DNA from: Phocaeicola fibrisolvens
GTDB taxonomy: Bacteria > Bacteroidota > Bacteroidia > Bacteroidales > Bacteroidaceae
DNA length: 64,000 nucleotides
Direction: 5' to 3'
NCBI RefSeq assembly: GCF_025567125.1
Contig: NZ_JAOQJI010000002.1
Coordinates: 1 to 64,000 of the forward strand
Shown here piece after piece: positions 8,906-16,858 of the stretch. Every line of letters starts with the position of its first letter. The stretch's first letter is position 1. Under the pieces are notes generated by a model, which saw nothing but the letters and a program-made list of their open reading frames with translations, had not been told where the DNA came from and searched no databases. Both the position numbers and the translations under genes were made by a program.

Positions 8906-8913
8906 CAAATATA
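8906..8913 (-). promoter_or_regulatory. Promoter -7 box of ispE
   Basis: The minus strand reads TATATTTG (TAnnTTTG), 33 bases before the ispE start, back to back with the dnaB promoter. Confidence 0.5.
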
Positions 8914-8954
8914 CACGAAAGTTTTTAGAAAAATGGGATTCACGGAAAAAATCG

Positions 8955-8962
8955 TATCTTTG
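8955..8962 (+). promoter_or_regulatory. Promoter -7 box of dnaB
   Basis: TATCTTTG matches TAnnTTTG, 22 bases before the dnaB ATG. With flanking bases it reads GTATCTTTGC, the same ten bases as the putative ICE junction near 53325, as expected because CTnDOT-type elements target promoter-like sequences. Confidence 0.65.
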
Positions 8963-8984
8963 CCCCACTTAAAAAAACAAACTA

Positions 8985-10547
8985 ATGGCAGAACCGAGAA
9001 GAAATACACGTGTGGCAAAAACGGCCAAGACCAAGCCGATGGATGAGTACGGGCATCTGCAACCGCAGGCTCCTGAACTGGAGGAGGCGGTGCTGGGTGC
9101 GCTGATGATTGAAAAGGATGCATATTCGCTGGTGAGCGAGATTCTTCGCCCGGAATCGTTCTACGAGCACCGGCACCAGCTGATTTATGCGGCCATCACC
9201 GACCTGGCCATCCAGCAGAAACCGATTGATATCCTGACCGTGACGGAACAGTTGCGGTCACGCGGCGACCTGGAAGAGGTGGGTGGACCGTTTTATATCA
9301 CGCAGCTGAGTGGTAAGGTGGCGTCGTCGGCCCACATTGAATACCATGCCCGTATCATTGCCCAGAAGTTTCTGGCGCGTGAACTGATTTCTTTCACGAG
9401 CAGCATACAGACCAAGGCGTTCGACGAGACGCAGGATGTGGACGACCTGATGCAGGAGGCCGAAGGAAAGCTTTTCGAGATTTCTCAGCAGAATATGAAA
9501 AAGGATTACACGCAGATTAATCCGGTCATTCAGGAGGCCTACGAGATGTTGCAGAAGGCAGCGGCCCGTACCGACGGTCTGAGCGGACTTTCAAGCGGTT
9601 TCCATCAGTTGGACAAGATGACTTCGGGTTGGCAGAATTCCGACCTGATTATCATTGCGGCCCGTCCGGCCATGGGTAAGACGGCGTTCGTGCTTTCCAT
9701 GGCGAAGAACATGGCGGTGAACAACAAGGTGCCGGTGGCGTTGTTCTCGCTTGAAATGAGCAATGTGCAGCTGGTGAACCGTCTGATTGTGAACGTCTGC
9801 GAGATTCCGGGTGAGAAAATCAAGAGCGGTCAGCTGGCGCCTTACGAGTGGGGACAGCTTGACTACAAAATTAAAGAATTGTATGACGCCCCGTTGTATG
9901 TGGACGATACGCCGTCATTGTCCGTATTCGAATTGCGAACCAAGGCGCGTCGTCTGGTGCGTGAGCACGGGGTGAAGATTATCATCATCGACTACCTTCA
10001 GCTGATGAATGCCAGCGGTATGTCGTTCGGCAGCCGTCAGGAAGAGGTCAGCACCATCTCGCGTTCGTTGAAGGGACTGGCCAAGGAATTGAACATTCCG
10101 ATTGTGGCCCTGAGTCAGTTGAACCGTGGCGTGGAGAATCGTGAAGGTATCGACGGAAAGCGTCCGCAGTTGAGCGACCTGCGTGAATCAGGAGCCATCG
10201 AGCAGGATGCCGATATGGTATGTTTCATCCACCGTCCGGAATATTATAAGATTTATACCGACGAGAAAGGAAACGACTTGCACGGTATGGCCGAAATCAT
10301 CATTGCCAAGCATCGTAACGGTGCGGTGGGCGATGTGTTGCTGCGCTTCCGTGGCGAGTATGCCCGCTTCCAGAACCCGGATGACGAAATGATTGTGCCG
10401 ATGCCAGGTGAAGAGAAGCCTGCGCCGGTGCTCCGTTCGAAGATGAACAGCGGCGGGGGACAGGATTTCGTACCGCCTCTACCTTCTGACATTCCTCCGA
10501 TGCCCGATAATCCGTTTGGGGCTCCGGTGCCGGATGTACCATTCTAA
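8985..10547 (+). CDS. dnaB: Replicative DNA helicase
   Basis: 520 residues. Residues about 25-130 are the DnaB N-terminal helical domain. The RecA-like ATPase begins near 190 (TDGLSGLSSGFHQLD), with Walker A ARPAMGKTAF at about 226-235, Walker B IIIIDYLQLM and ALSQLNRGVE downstream. The C-terminal about 50 residues are Pro- and Gly-rich and probably disordered. It unwinds DNA at the replication fork. There is no sign of an intein. A strong inverted repeat follows the stop codon. Confidence 0.97.
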   Translation: MAEPRRNTRVAKTAKTKPMDEYGHLQPQAPELEEAVLGALMIEKDAYSLVSEILRPESFYEHRHQLIYAAITDLAIQQKPIDILTVTEQLRSRGDLEEVGGPFYITQLSGKVASSAHIEYHARIIAQKFLARELISFTSSIQTKAFDETQDVDDLMQEAEGKLFEISQQNMKKDYTQINPVIQEAYEMLQKAAARTDGLSGLSSGFHQLDKMTSGWQNSDLIIIAARPAMGKTAFVLSMAKNMAVNNKVPVALFSLEMSNVQLVNRLIVNVCEIPGEKIKSGQLAPYEWGQLDYKIKELYDAPLYVDDTPSLSVFELRTKARRLVREHGVKIIIIDYLQLMNASGMSFGSRQEEVSTISRSLKGLAKELNIPIVALSQLNRGVENREGIDGKRPQLSDLRESGAIEQDADMVCFIHRPEYYKIYTDEKGNDLHGMAEIIIAKHRNGAVGDVLLRFRGEYARFQNPDDEMIVPMPGEEKPAPVLRSKMNSGGGQDFVPPLPSDIPPMPDNPFGAPVPDVPF

Positions 10548-10565
10548 GAGGCAAGACTAAAATAA

Positions 10566-10599
10566 CACAGGCGGCTCGTTTGGATGCGGGCCGCCTGTG
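10566..10599. terminator. Hairpin between convergent dnaB and GH29 genes
   Basis: CACAGGCGGC (10566-10575) pairs with GCCGCCTGTG (10590-10599), a perfect 10-bp stem. The T-rich tract TTATTTTAG follows on the minus strand. It probably terminates the GH29 transcript and may also stop dnaB. Confidence 0.7.
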
Positions 10600-10625
10600 G
10601 CGTATCTATACGGGTCGTTTCTGAA

Positions 10626-12449
10626 TTACTGTGCAACGGTCACCCCGAATTCCTCCAGTTCCACCGTAGCGGTAGTGGCATCGGGAGTTGTAGCTTCCAG
10701 TTTGATGAACCGGACAGATTCTGCCTGCGGAAGGGTCACGGTCTGCGGCAGTGGGTTGTGCATGATGTTACTGAACTCTCCGCGGCTGATCAGTTCCTTC
10801 CATTTCTTTCCATCCTTGCTGACAGAGAACTTATAGCGGAAAGCCATGGTCGGTTTGGCTTCTGCGTTCAGGGGGGCATAGGTAAAGGCCTTGAGGGTAA
10901 CGGTCTTTCCCAAATCGAGGGTCAGCGGGGAAGCCGACAGCTTTTTCCAGGAGTCTCTGGACAGGTTGTTCCAGTTGGCTGCGCTTCCTTGTTCAGCCAG
11001 CGGCTGGGCGTAGTAAGCCGCCACTTGCTGGATGTGCGCGTTCAGTCGGCTCTGGTGAATGGTGACTTTCAAGGAGTCGGTCACGGTATCAGGAAAACGT
11101 ACCATGCGTTTGTAGCCCACGGTGGTTCCTTTTCCCAAAAGCTTCCAGCTGCCGTTGTCCCAGGCTTCGAGGGTGAAGTCTTCCACTCGCTGCCCTTTGG
11201 CGATGTCTTCTTGCAGCATCACTACGTTGATGGGGCTTTGGCTTTTCACGGCATAGGTGCGTGCAGCTCCCTGCGGGGCTTCCCACGGCTGGTCTCCACG
11301 GAGCACTTTGTTGTCTTTGAACGTTTCTTGGCGATAAGCGGCAAATTCTTTCAGGCGGGCCACATCGGCTTCATGAATCCGTCCCCGGCGGTCGGGAGGA
11401 ATGTTCAACAGGAGGACAGAGTTGTAACCTACCGACTGGAAATAGATGTCCGACAGTTGCTTCAGACTTTTTACCTTGTCATTTTCTGTTTCATGCCAGA
11501 ACCATCCCGGACGGATGGATACGTCGACTTCCGACGGATACCAGAAAAGTTCCGTGGCATCTTTCAGCATTTCGCGGCTGCCCAGGTCCTTGGCCTGGCT
11601 GTACACTTTCAGGCGGGCATTGTTCGCTTCCGAGCGGGCGTAAATTCCCGGGGTCAGTACCGTGGCGCTCCATTCGGTTTCGCGTCCGAGGCCTTTTTCG
11701 TTGCCTACCCAGCGTACGTCGTCGCCCATGATGGCCATGACGGCTTTGGGTTGCAAGCGCTGGATGGTCTTGTAGAAGGCATCCCAGTCGTAGGTTTGTT
11801 TTTTTCCGTTGGGACCTTCTCCGTTCGCGCCGTCAAACCAAACTTCGTGTACTTCTCCGTAGTTAGTCAGCAGTTCGGTCAGCTGTTCGATGAAGAATTT
11901 GTTGTAGGCAGGCGAATCGCCATAGCAGCTGGCGTTCCGGTCCCATGGTGACAGATACACACCAAATTTCATGTCGTATTTGGTACAGGCATCACGAAGT
12001 TCCTTGACCACATCGCCTTTCCCATTTTTCCAGGGAGAAGACGCGACGGAGTGAGTGGTGGTTTGGGTAGGCCACAGACAGAACCCGTCGTGATGCTTGG
12101 CGGTGAGCAGTACCATCTTGAAGCCGGCTTCTTTCAGGGTCTTTACCCATTGTTCGGCATCCAGGTCGGTGGGGTTGAACAATGCCGGATCTTCCGAACC
12201 GTCGCCCCATTCTCGGTCTGTAAACGTGTTGATACCGAAGTGCAGGAAGGCCGTCAGTTCCATTTGTTGCCAGGCCAGCTGTTGAGGTGTGGGAACCAGG
12301 CGGGCGGCCATGGATACTTTTTGCTCCAGGGTTTCATTGCCGGAAAAAGGCAGGTGCTTCACGAAATAGGCAGTGTCTTGCTGTGCGTGCATTCCTACAG
12401 GAAGCGAAAGCATGGCACATGCCGCGAGAAATTGAGGTAGTTTTTTCAT
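10626..12449 (-). CDS. Alpha-L-fucosidase, GH29, with C-terminal carbohydrate-binding-like region
   Basis: 607 residues from the ATG giving MKKLPQFLAACAMLS. A longer in-frame extension upstream to 12743 lacks a signal peptide and is AT-rich intergenic sequence. Signal peptide about 1-23. The GH29 barrel spans about 50-400, with MVLLTAKHHDGFCLWP (111-126) and the expected nucleophile Asp206 in EVWFDGANGEG. Residues about 460-607 resemble an F5/8-type C (discoidin-like) module. It would release fucose from host or dietary glycans in the periplasm or at the surface. The motif style recalls GH29 subfamily B (alpha-1,3/4). It stands alone between housekeeping genes, away from the PUL. Confidence 0.92.
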   Translation of the reverse strand: MKKLPQFLAACAMLSLPVGMHAQQDTAYFVKHLPFSGNETLEQKVSMAARLVPTPQQLAWQQMELTAFLHFGINTFTDREWGDGSEDPALFNPTDLDAEQWVKTLKEAGFKMVLLTAKHHDGFCLWPTQTTTHSVASSPWKNGKGDVVKELRDACTKYDMKFGVYLSPWDRNASCYGDSPAYNKFFIEQLTELLTNYGEVHEVWFDGANGEGPNGKKQTYDWDAFYKTIQRLQPKAVMAIMGDDVRWVGNEKGLGRETEWSATVLTPGIYARSEANNARLKVYSQAKDLGSREMLKDATELFWYPSEVDVSIRPGWFWHETENDKVKSLKQLSDIYFQSVGYNSVLLLNIPPDRRGRIHEADVARLKEFAAYRQETFKDNKVLRGDQPWEAPQGAARTYAVKSQSPINVVMLQEDIAKGQRVEDFTLEAWDNGSWKLLGKGTTVGYKRMVRFPDTVTDSLKVTIHQSRLNAHIQQVAAYYAQPLAEQGSAANWNNLSRDSWKKLSASPLTLDLGKTVTLKAFTYAPLNAEAKPTMAFRYKFSVSKDGKKWKELISRGEFSNIMHNPLPQTVTLPQAESVRFIKLEATTPDATTATVELEEFGVTVAQ

Positions 12450-12852
12450 AATGTGATGATTGTCGGATTGTGATTTCATTTCATAATAGGGAAACTGTCG
12501 CTGAATTTGATTCAATGGAACGCTCCCCGAATATTTATTGAGTAAAAGTAATATAACTTGTTCAATTTTCTGCCATTTCAGCGAATAAAAGCGGTTTGTA
12601 TAAGAATTTTTATGTTTGAAGAATAAGATTTTCGTTTGGGAAAAATACCTGTCGTTTGCAAAATGAGGATATAAATATTGGATAAGAGGAGGTTCCCGAT
12701 ATTGGAAATGAACGAGTAAGGGTGGGGCATACGGGTCATGCATTCTGCTTTTTGACTTAGGAGTGTTGAATATTTGTTAGGCTAATTCTTTAGTATTCAG
12801 TTGAAATTAAAGCAATCTGTGGATTTTATTAGAATATTCCATCTAATTTTTA

Positions 12853-12860
12853 TAACTTTG
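12853..12860 (+). promoter_or_regulatory. Promoter -7 box of pheT
   Basis: TAACTTTG matches TAnnTTTG, 35 bases before the pheT ATG. Confidence 0.55.
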
Positions 12861-12895
12861 CGCATCATTCTTAGGAAATTATAAATAACAACAAT

Positions 12896-15358
12896 ATGAA
12901 TATCTCTTATAACTGGCTGAAAGAATACGTCGACTTCGACCTTACCCCGGACGAAGTGGCAGCCGCACTGACTTCCATCGGTCTGGAGACTGGGGGAGTG
13001 GAAGAAGTTCAAACCATCAAGGGGGGATTGGAAGGCCTTGTGGTAGGCGAGGTGCTGACTTGCGAACCGCATCCCAATTCCGACCACATGCATATTACCA
13101 CCGTCAACTTGGGACAGGGAGAACCTGTACAGATTGTCTGCGGTGCGGCTAACGTGGCTGCCGGACAGAAGGTCATCGTAGCCACACTGGGTACGAAACT
13201 ATACGACGGCGACCAGTGCTTTACCATCAAGAAGTCCAAACTCCGTGGCGTGGAGTCAAACGGTATGATTTGTGCCGAAGATGAAATCGGCGTGGGCACA
13301 AGCCACGAAGGTATCATTGTATTGCCGGACGATGTGGTTCCGGGTACACCCGCCAAGGATTACTATAATATCAAGAGTGAATATGTACTTGAAGTGGACA
13401 TCACTCCGAACCGTGCCGATGCCTGCTCACACTATGGGGTAGCCCGCGACTTGTATGCATGGCTTATCCAGAACGGACACAAGGCTACATTGAAGCGTCC
13501 GTCGGTCGATGCATTCCAGGTAGACAATCATGACATGAACATCGACATTGTGGTGGAAAATACCGAAGCCTGCCCGCGTTATGCCGGAGTAGCTATCAAG
13601 GGAGTGACGGTGAAGGAAAGTCCTGAATGGTTGCAGAACAAGCTCCGTCTGATTGGGGTGCGTCCGATTAATAATATCGTCGATATTACCAACTACATTC
13701 TGCATGCCTACGGTCAGCCGATGCACTGCTTCGATGCCGACAAGATTAAGGGTGGCAAGATTGTGGTGAAGACTTGTGCCGAAGGAACTCCGTTCGTGAC
13801 ACTGGACGAAGTGGAACGTAAATTGTCCGATAAGGACCTGATGATTTGCAACGCGGAAGAACCGATGTGTATCGCCGGTGTGTTCGGAGGTCTGGATTCT
13901 GGTACTACCGAAACTACTACCGACGTGTTCCTGGAAAGTGCTTACTTCCATCCTACATGGGTGCGTAAGACTGCCCGCCGTCACGGATTGAGCACCGATT
14001 CTTCTTTCCGTTTCGAACGTGGTATCGACCCGAACATCACTATCTATGCCTTGAAGGAAGCCGCTCTGCTGGTGAAGGAACTGGCGGGAGGTGAAATCGC
14101 TTCTGAAATCAAGGACAACTATCCGCATCCGATTGCTGATTTCCCGGTAGAGCTTTCTTACGACTATGTCAACTCACTGGTGGGTAAGGTGATTCCGGTA
14201 GAAACCGTGAAGAGCATCGTTACCAGCCTGGAGATGAAGATTGTGAATGAAACGGCGGAAGGTCTTTCGTTACTGGTTCCTCCTTATCGGGTGGATGTAC
14301 AGCGTCCGTGCGACGTGGTAGAAGATATTCTCCGTATTTATGGATATAATAATGTGGAAATCCCCACTACGCTGAAGTCCAGCTTGAGCGTGAAGGGAGA
14401 AGTAGACAAGTCGGTGAAACTGCAGAACCTGGTCGGCGAACAGCTGGTGGGTTGTGGTTTCAATGAGATCCTGAACAACTCACTGACCGCTGCGGCTTAT
14501 TATGACGGACTGGAAACGTTCAAGCCGGAAAACTTGGTGCGTGTGATGAATCCGTTGAGCAACGACTTGAACGTGATGCGTGCCACACTGCTTTTCGGCG
14601 GTCTGGAAAGCATCCAGCACAATGCCAACCGCAAGAATGCCGACTTGAAGTTCTTCGAATTCGGTAACTGCTATCACTTCCATGCCGAGAAGAAGAATCC
14701 GGAAAAGGTACTGGCTGCCTATTCGGAAGAATTGCACATGGGCTTGTGGCTGACTGGAAAGCGGGTAAGCAACTCTTGGGCACATGCCGATGAAAATTCA
14801 TCAGTATATGAATTGAAGGCTTACGTGCTGAATATCTTCCGTCGTCTGGGGGTAAACTTCGGAGGACTGGTATTCGGAAATCTTTCGGACGACATTTACT
14901 CGGTAGCTATTTCCGTACACACTCGTGGCGGTAAGCTGCTGGCTACCTTCGGTGTGGTTTGCAAGAAGATTCAGAAGGCGTTCGACATTGACCATGAAGT
15001 ATATTATGCCGACTTGAACTGGAAGGAACTGATGAAGGCTATCAAGAACAATGTGGTAAGCTACAAGGAAATCTCCAAGTTCCCGGCTGTAAAACGTGAC
15101 TTGGCTTTGCTGATTGACAAGAAGGTACAGTTTGCTGAAATCGAAAAGATTGCTTACGAAACCGACAAGAAGCTGCTGAAGTCTGTTGAATTGTTCGACG
15201 TGTACGAAGGCAAGAACCTGGAAGCCGGCAAGAAGAGCTATGCCGTAAGCTTCATGCTTCAGGATGAAAATGCCACACTGAACGACAAGCAGATTGACAA
15301 GTTCATGCAGAAGCTGATTGGCAACCTGCAGAACAAGCTGGGAGCTGTGCTTCGGTAA
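12896..15358 (+). CDS. pheT: Phenylalanine-tRNA ligase beta subunit
   Basis: 820 residues, full length. Residues about 40-150 form the tRNA-binding (EMAP-like) domain, about 210-370 the B3/B4 editing domain, about 400-475 B5, about 480-700 the catalytic-like core and about 725-820 the C-terminal FDX-ACB anticodon-binding domain (YKEISKFPAVKRDLALLID). It forms the alpha2-beta2 synthetase with PheS, which is not in this window. The next gene starts 13 bases after its stop, so an operon with the small membrane protein and the YebC-family gene is likely. Confidence 0.98.
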   Translation: MNISYNWLKEYVDFDLTPDEVAAALTSIGLETGGVEEVQTIKGGLEGLVVGEVLTCEPHPNSDHMHITTVNLGQGEPVQIVCGAANVAAGQKVIVATLGTKLYDGDQCFTIKKSKLRGVESNGMICAEDEIGVGTSHEGIIVLPDDVVPGTPAKDYYNIKSEYVLEVDITPNRADACSHYGVARDLYAWLIQNGHKATLKRPSVDAFQVDNHDMNIDIVVENTEACPRYAGVAIKGVTVKESPEWLQNKLRLIGVRPINNIVDITNYILHAYGQPMHCFDADKIKGGKIVVKTCAEGTPFVTLDEVERKLSDKDLMICNAEEPMCIAGVFGGLDSGTTETTTDVFLESAYFHPTWVRKTARRHGLSTDSSFRFERGIDPNITIYALKEAALLVKELAGGEIASEIKDNYPHPIADFPVELSYDYVNSLVGKVIPVETVKSIVTSLEMKIVNETAEGLSLLVPPYRVDVQRPCDVVEDILRIYGYNNVEIPTTLKSSLSVKGEVDKSVKLQNLVGEQLVGCGFNEILNNSLTAAAYYDGLETFKPENLVRVMNPLSNDLNVMRATLLFGGLESIQHNANRKNADLKFFEFGNCYHFHAEKKNPEKVLAAYSEELHMGLWLTGKRVSNSWAHADENSSVYELKAYVLNIFRRLGVNFGGLVFGNLSDDIYSVAISVHTRGGKLLATFGVVCKKIQKAFDIDHEVYYADLNWKELMKAIKNNVVSYKEISKFPAVKRDLALLIDKKVQFAEIEKIAYETDKKLLKSVELFDVYEGKNLEAGKKSYAVSFMLQDENATLNDKQIDKFMQKLIGNLQNKLGAVLR

Positions 15359-15371
15359 GATAAAGACCTGA

Positions 15372-15614
15372 ATGATGCGTTACGATATTCAACCAGATTA
15401 TCACCTGAAAGTTAAGCGGAGATGTCTGACGGCATTCTCCGTGGGCTTGGTGCTTGCGTTTCAGGCCGTAAGAGTCCTTTGGGATTTTTCTCTCAATGCG
15501 CCATGGAAGAATGGATTGGCCATTGTGGGCGGTTTGGGATGCTTACTGATTAGCGGAATAGGGTACTGGAAATACTGGAAGCTCATTCAGCATAATAAAA
15601 AGAGAACTCATTAA
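15372..15614 (+). CDS. Small membrane protein of unknown function
   Basis: 80 residues. Two hydrophobic stretches, about 19-37 and 48-66, are separated by a short loop (LNAPWKNG), with basic residues at both ends. The gene is squeezed between pheT (13 bases) and the YebC gene (24 bases), which supports it being real and co-transcribed. I do not recognise a family or function. Confidence 0.7.
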   Translation: MMRYDIQPDYHLKVKRRCLTAFSVGLVLAFQAVRVLWDFSLNAPWKNGLAIVGGLGCLLISGIGYWKYWKLIQHNKKRTH

Positions 15615-15638
15615 AAATAAATTTAAAAATATCATCCA

Positions 15639-16376
15639 ATGGGAAGAGCGTTTGAATATAGAAAAGCTACAAAATTGAAAAGATGGGGTCACATGGCGAA
15701 GACTTTCACTCGTCTGGGTAAACAAATTGCAATTGCAGTAAAAGCTGGTGGTCCGGAACCGGAAAACAACCCGGCTTTGCGTTCGGTAATTGCTACTTGT
15801 AAGCGTGAAAACATGCCGAAGGATAACATCGAACGTGCCATCAAGAATGCAATGGGTAAAGACCAGAGCGATTACAAGAGCATGACTTACGAAGGATACG
15901 GTCCTCACGGAATTGCCGTATTCGTAGATACTTTGACTGACAACACGACTCGTACCGTAGCCGATGTACGTTCTGTATTCAACAAGTTCGGAGGTAACTT
16001 GGGTACTACAGGTTCACTGGCCTTCTTGTTCGATCACAAGTGTGTGTTCACTTTCAAGAAGAAAGAAGGCATTGATATGGAAGAACTGATTCTGGACTTG
16101 ATTGACTACAACGTAGAAGACGAATTCGATGAAGATCTGGAAGAAGGAACTATCACTATCTACGGTGATCCGAAGAGCTATGCGGCTATCCAGAAACATC
16201 TGGAAGAATGTGGCTTTGAAGATGTCGGTGGTGATTTCACTTACATCCCGAACGACTTGAAAGACGTGACTCCGGAACAGCGTGAAACTATCGACAAGAT
16301 GGTAGAACGTCTGGAAGAGTTCGACGATGTACAGACCGTATATACTAACATGAAACCGGAAGAAGACGCTGAATAA
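15639..16376 (+). CDS. YebC/PmpR-family protein
   Basis: 245 residues, typical length. The N-terminus MGRAFEYRKATKLKRWGHMA and the stretches MPKDNIERAIKNA and YEGYGPHGIAVFVDTLTDN are signatures of the YebC/TACO1 family. Members have been called transcription regulators; recent work on the family links them to translation of difficult sequences such as polyproline. The rich use of preferred codons suggests high expression. It is the last gene of the pheT operon, followed by a clear terminator. Confidence 0.95.
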   Translation: MGRAFEYRKATKLKRWGHMAKTFTRLGKQIAIAVKAGGPEPENNPALRSVIATCKRENMPKDNIERAIKNAMGKDQSDYKSMTYEGYGPHGIAVFVDTLTDNTTRTVADVRSVFNKFGGNLGTTGSLAFLFDHKCVFTFKKKEGIDMEELILDLIDYNVEDEFDEDLEEGTITIYGDPKSYAAIQKHLEECGFEDVGGDFTYIPNDLKDVTPEQRETIDKMVERLEEFDDVQTVYTNMKPEEDAE

Positions 16377-16400
16377 GCTTTTTCTTGAAAGATAATGACG

Positions 16401-16454
16401 GAACGGAGTATCCGGCCGGAATAAACCGGCAAGCGGTGCTCCGTTCTCTTTTTA
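16401..16454 (+). terminator. Terminator after the YebC-family gene
   Basis: GAACGGAG (16401-16408) pairs with CTCCGTTC (16439-16446), with a second inner stem around CCGG, followed by TCTTTTT. Confidence 0.85.
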
Positions 16455-16482
16455 TGTCTAACTCGAATAGAATGTGATGGCG

Positions 16483-16728
16483 ATGAAATATAGTTATCGT
16501 ACGATGGGAACATGTAGTTCTCAGATTGATTTTGAGGTAGAGAATGGCGTACTGAAAGATGTGCGTTTCATGGGAGGTTGTAACGGAAATCTGAAAGGAA
16601 TTTCCGCTTTAGTAGAAGGAATGAAGGTGGATGAGGTGATTGCTCGTCTGGAAGGTATCCGTTGTGGCGGGAAACCGACTTCTTGTCCCGACCAGCTCTG
16701 CAAGGCTTTGCGGGAAACTATGGATTAA
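16483..16728 (+). CDS. TSCPD-domain protein (TIGR03905 type)
   Basis: 81 residues from the ATG giving MKYSYRTMGTC; GTG and ATG codons up to 9 bases upstream are alternatives. The name-giving motif TSCPDQL is near the C-terminus, and conserved Cys residues lie in MGTCSSQ, GGCNGN and IRCGGKPTSC. Such stand-alone proteins resemble the C-terminal metal-binding region of ribonucleotide reductases. The cellular role is not established. It has its own terminator. Confidence 0.88.
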   Translation: MKYSYRTMGTCSSQIDFEVENGVLKDVRFMGGCNGNLKGISALVEGMKVDEVIARLEGIRCGGKPTSCPDQLCKALRETMD

Positions 16729-16746
16729 CCTATAAAAAGTAGACTA

Positions 16747-16770
16747 AACAGCCTTACGGGGCTGTTTTTT
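16747..16770 (+). terminator. Terminator after the TSCPD gene
   Basis: AACAGCC (16747-16753) pairs with GGCTGTT (16760-16766), followed by a run of T. It separates the core genes from the PUL. Confidence 0.85.
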
Positions 16771-16827
16771 CAACGGTTTTGAAATTGTTTGCAACAGTAT
16801 TGAAAGAAGTGTCTTTCAGTGGCAGAC

Positions 16828-16835
16828 TATCTTTG
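16828..16835 (+). promoter_or_regulatory. Promoter -7 box of the first PUL lyase
   Basis: TATCTTTG matches TAnnTTTG, 24 bases before the ATG at 16859. It probably drives the lyase and the GH88 gene. Confidence 0.6.
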
Positions 16836-16858
16836 CAGAGAAAAGAATAGTATATGCC

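Noticed and set aside
8954..8963. GTATCTTTGC before dnaB as a mobile-element junction
   Set aside because: Genes on both sides are core genes with normal spacing, so it is simply a promoter that resembles the target core.
12450..12743. In-frame 98-codon extension of the GH29 gene
   Set aside because: AT-rich intergenic sequence; the downstream ATG gives a proper signal peptide.
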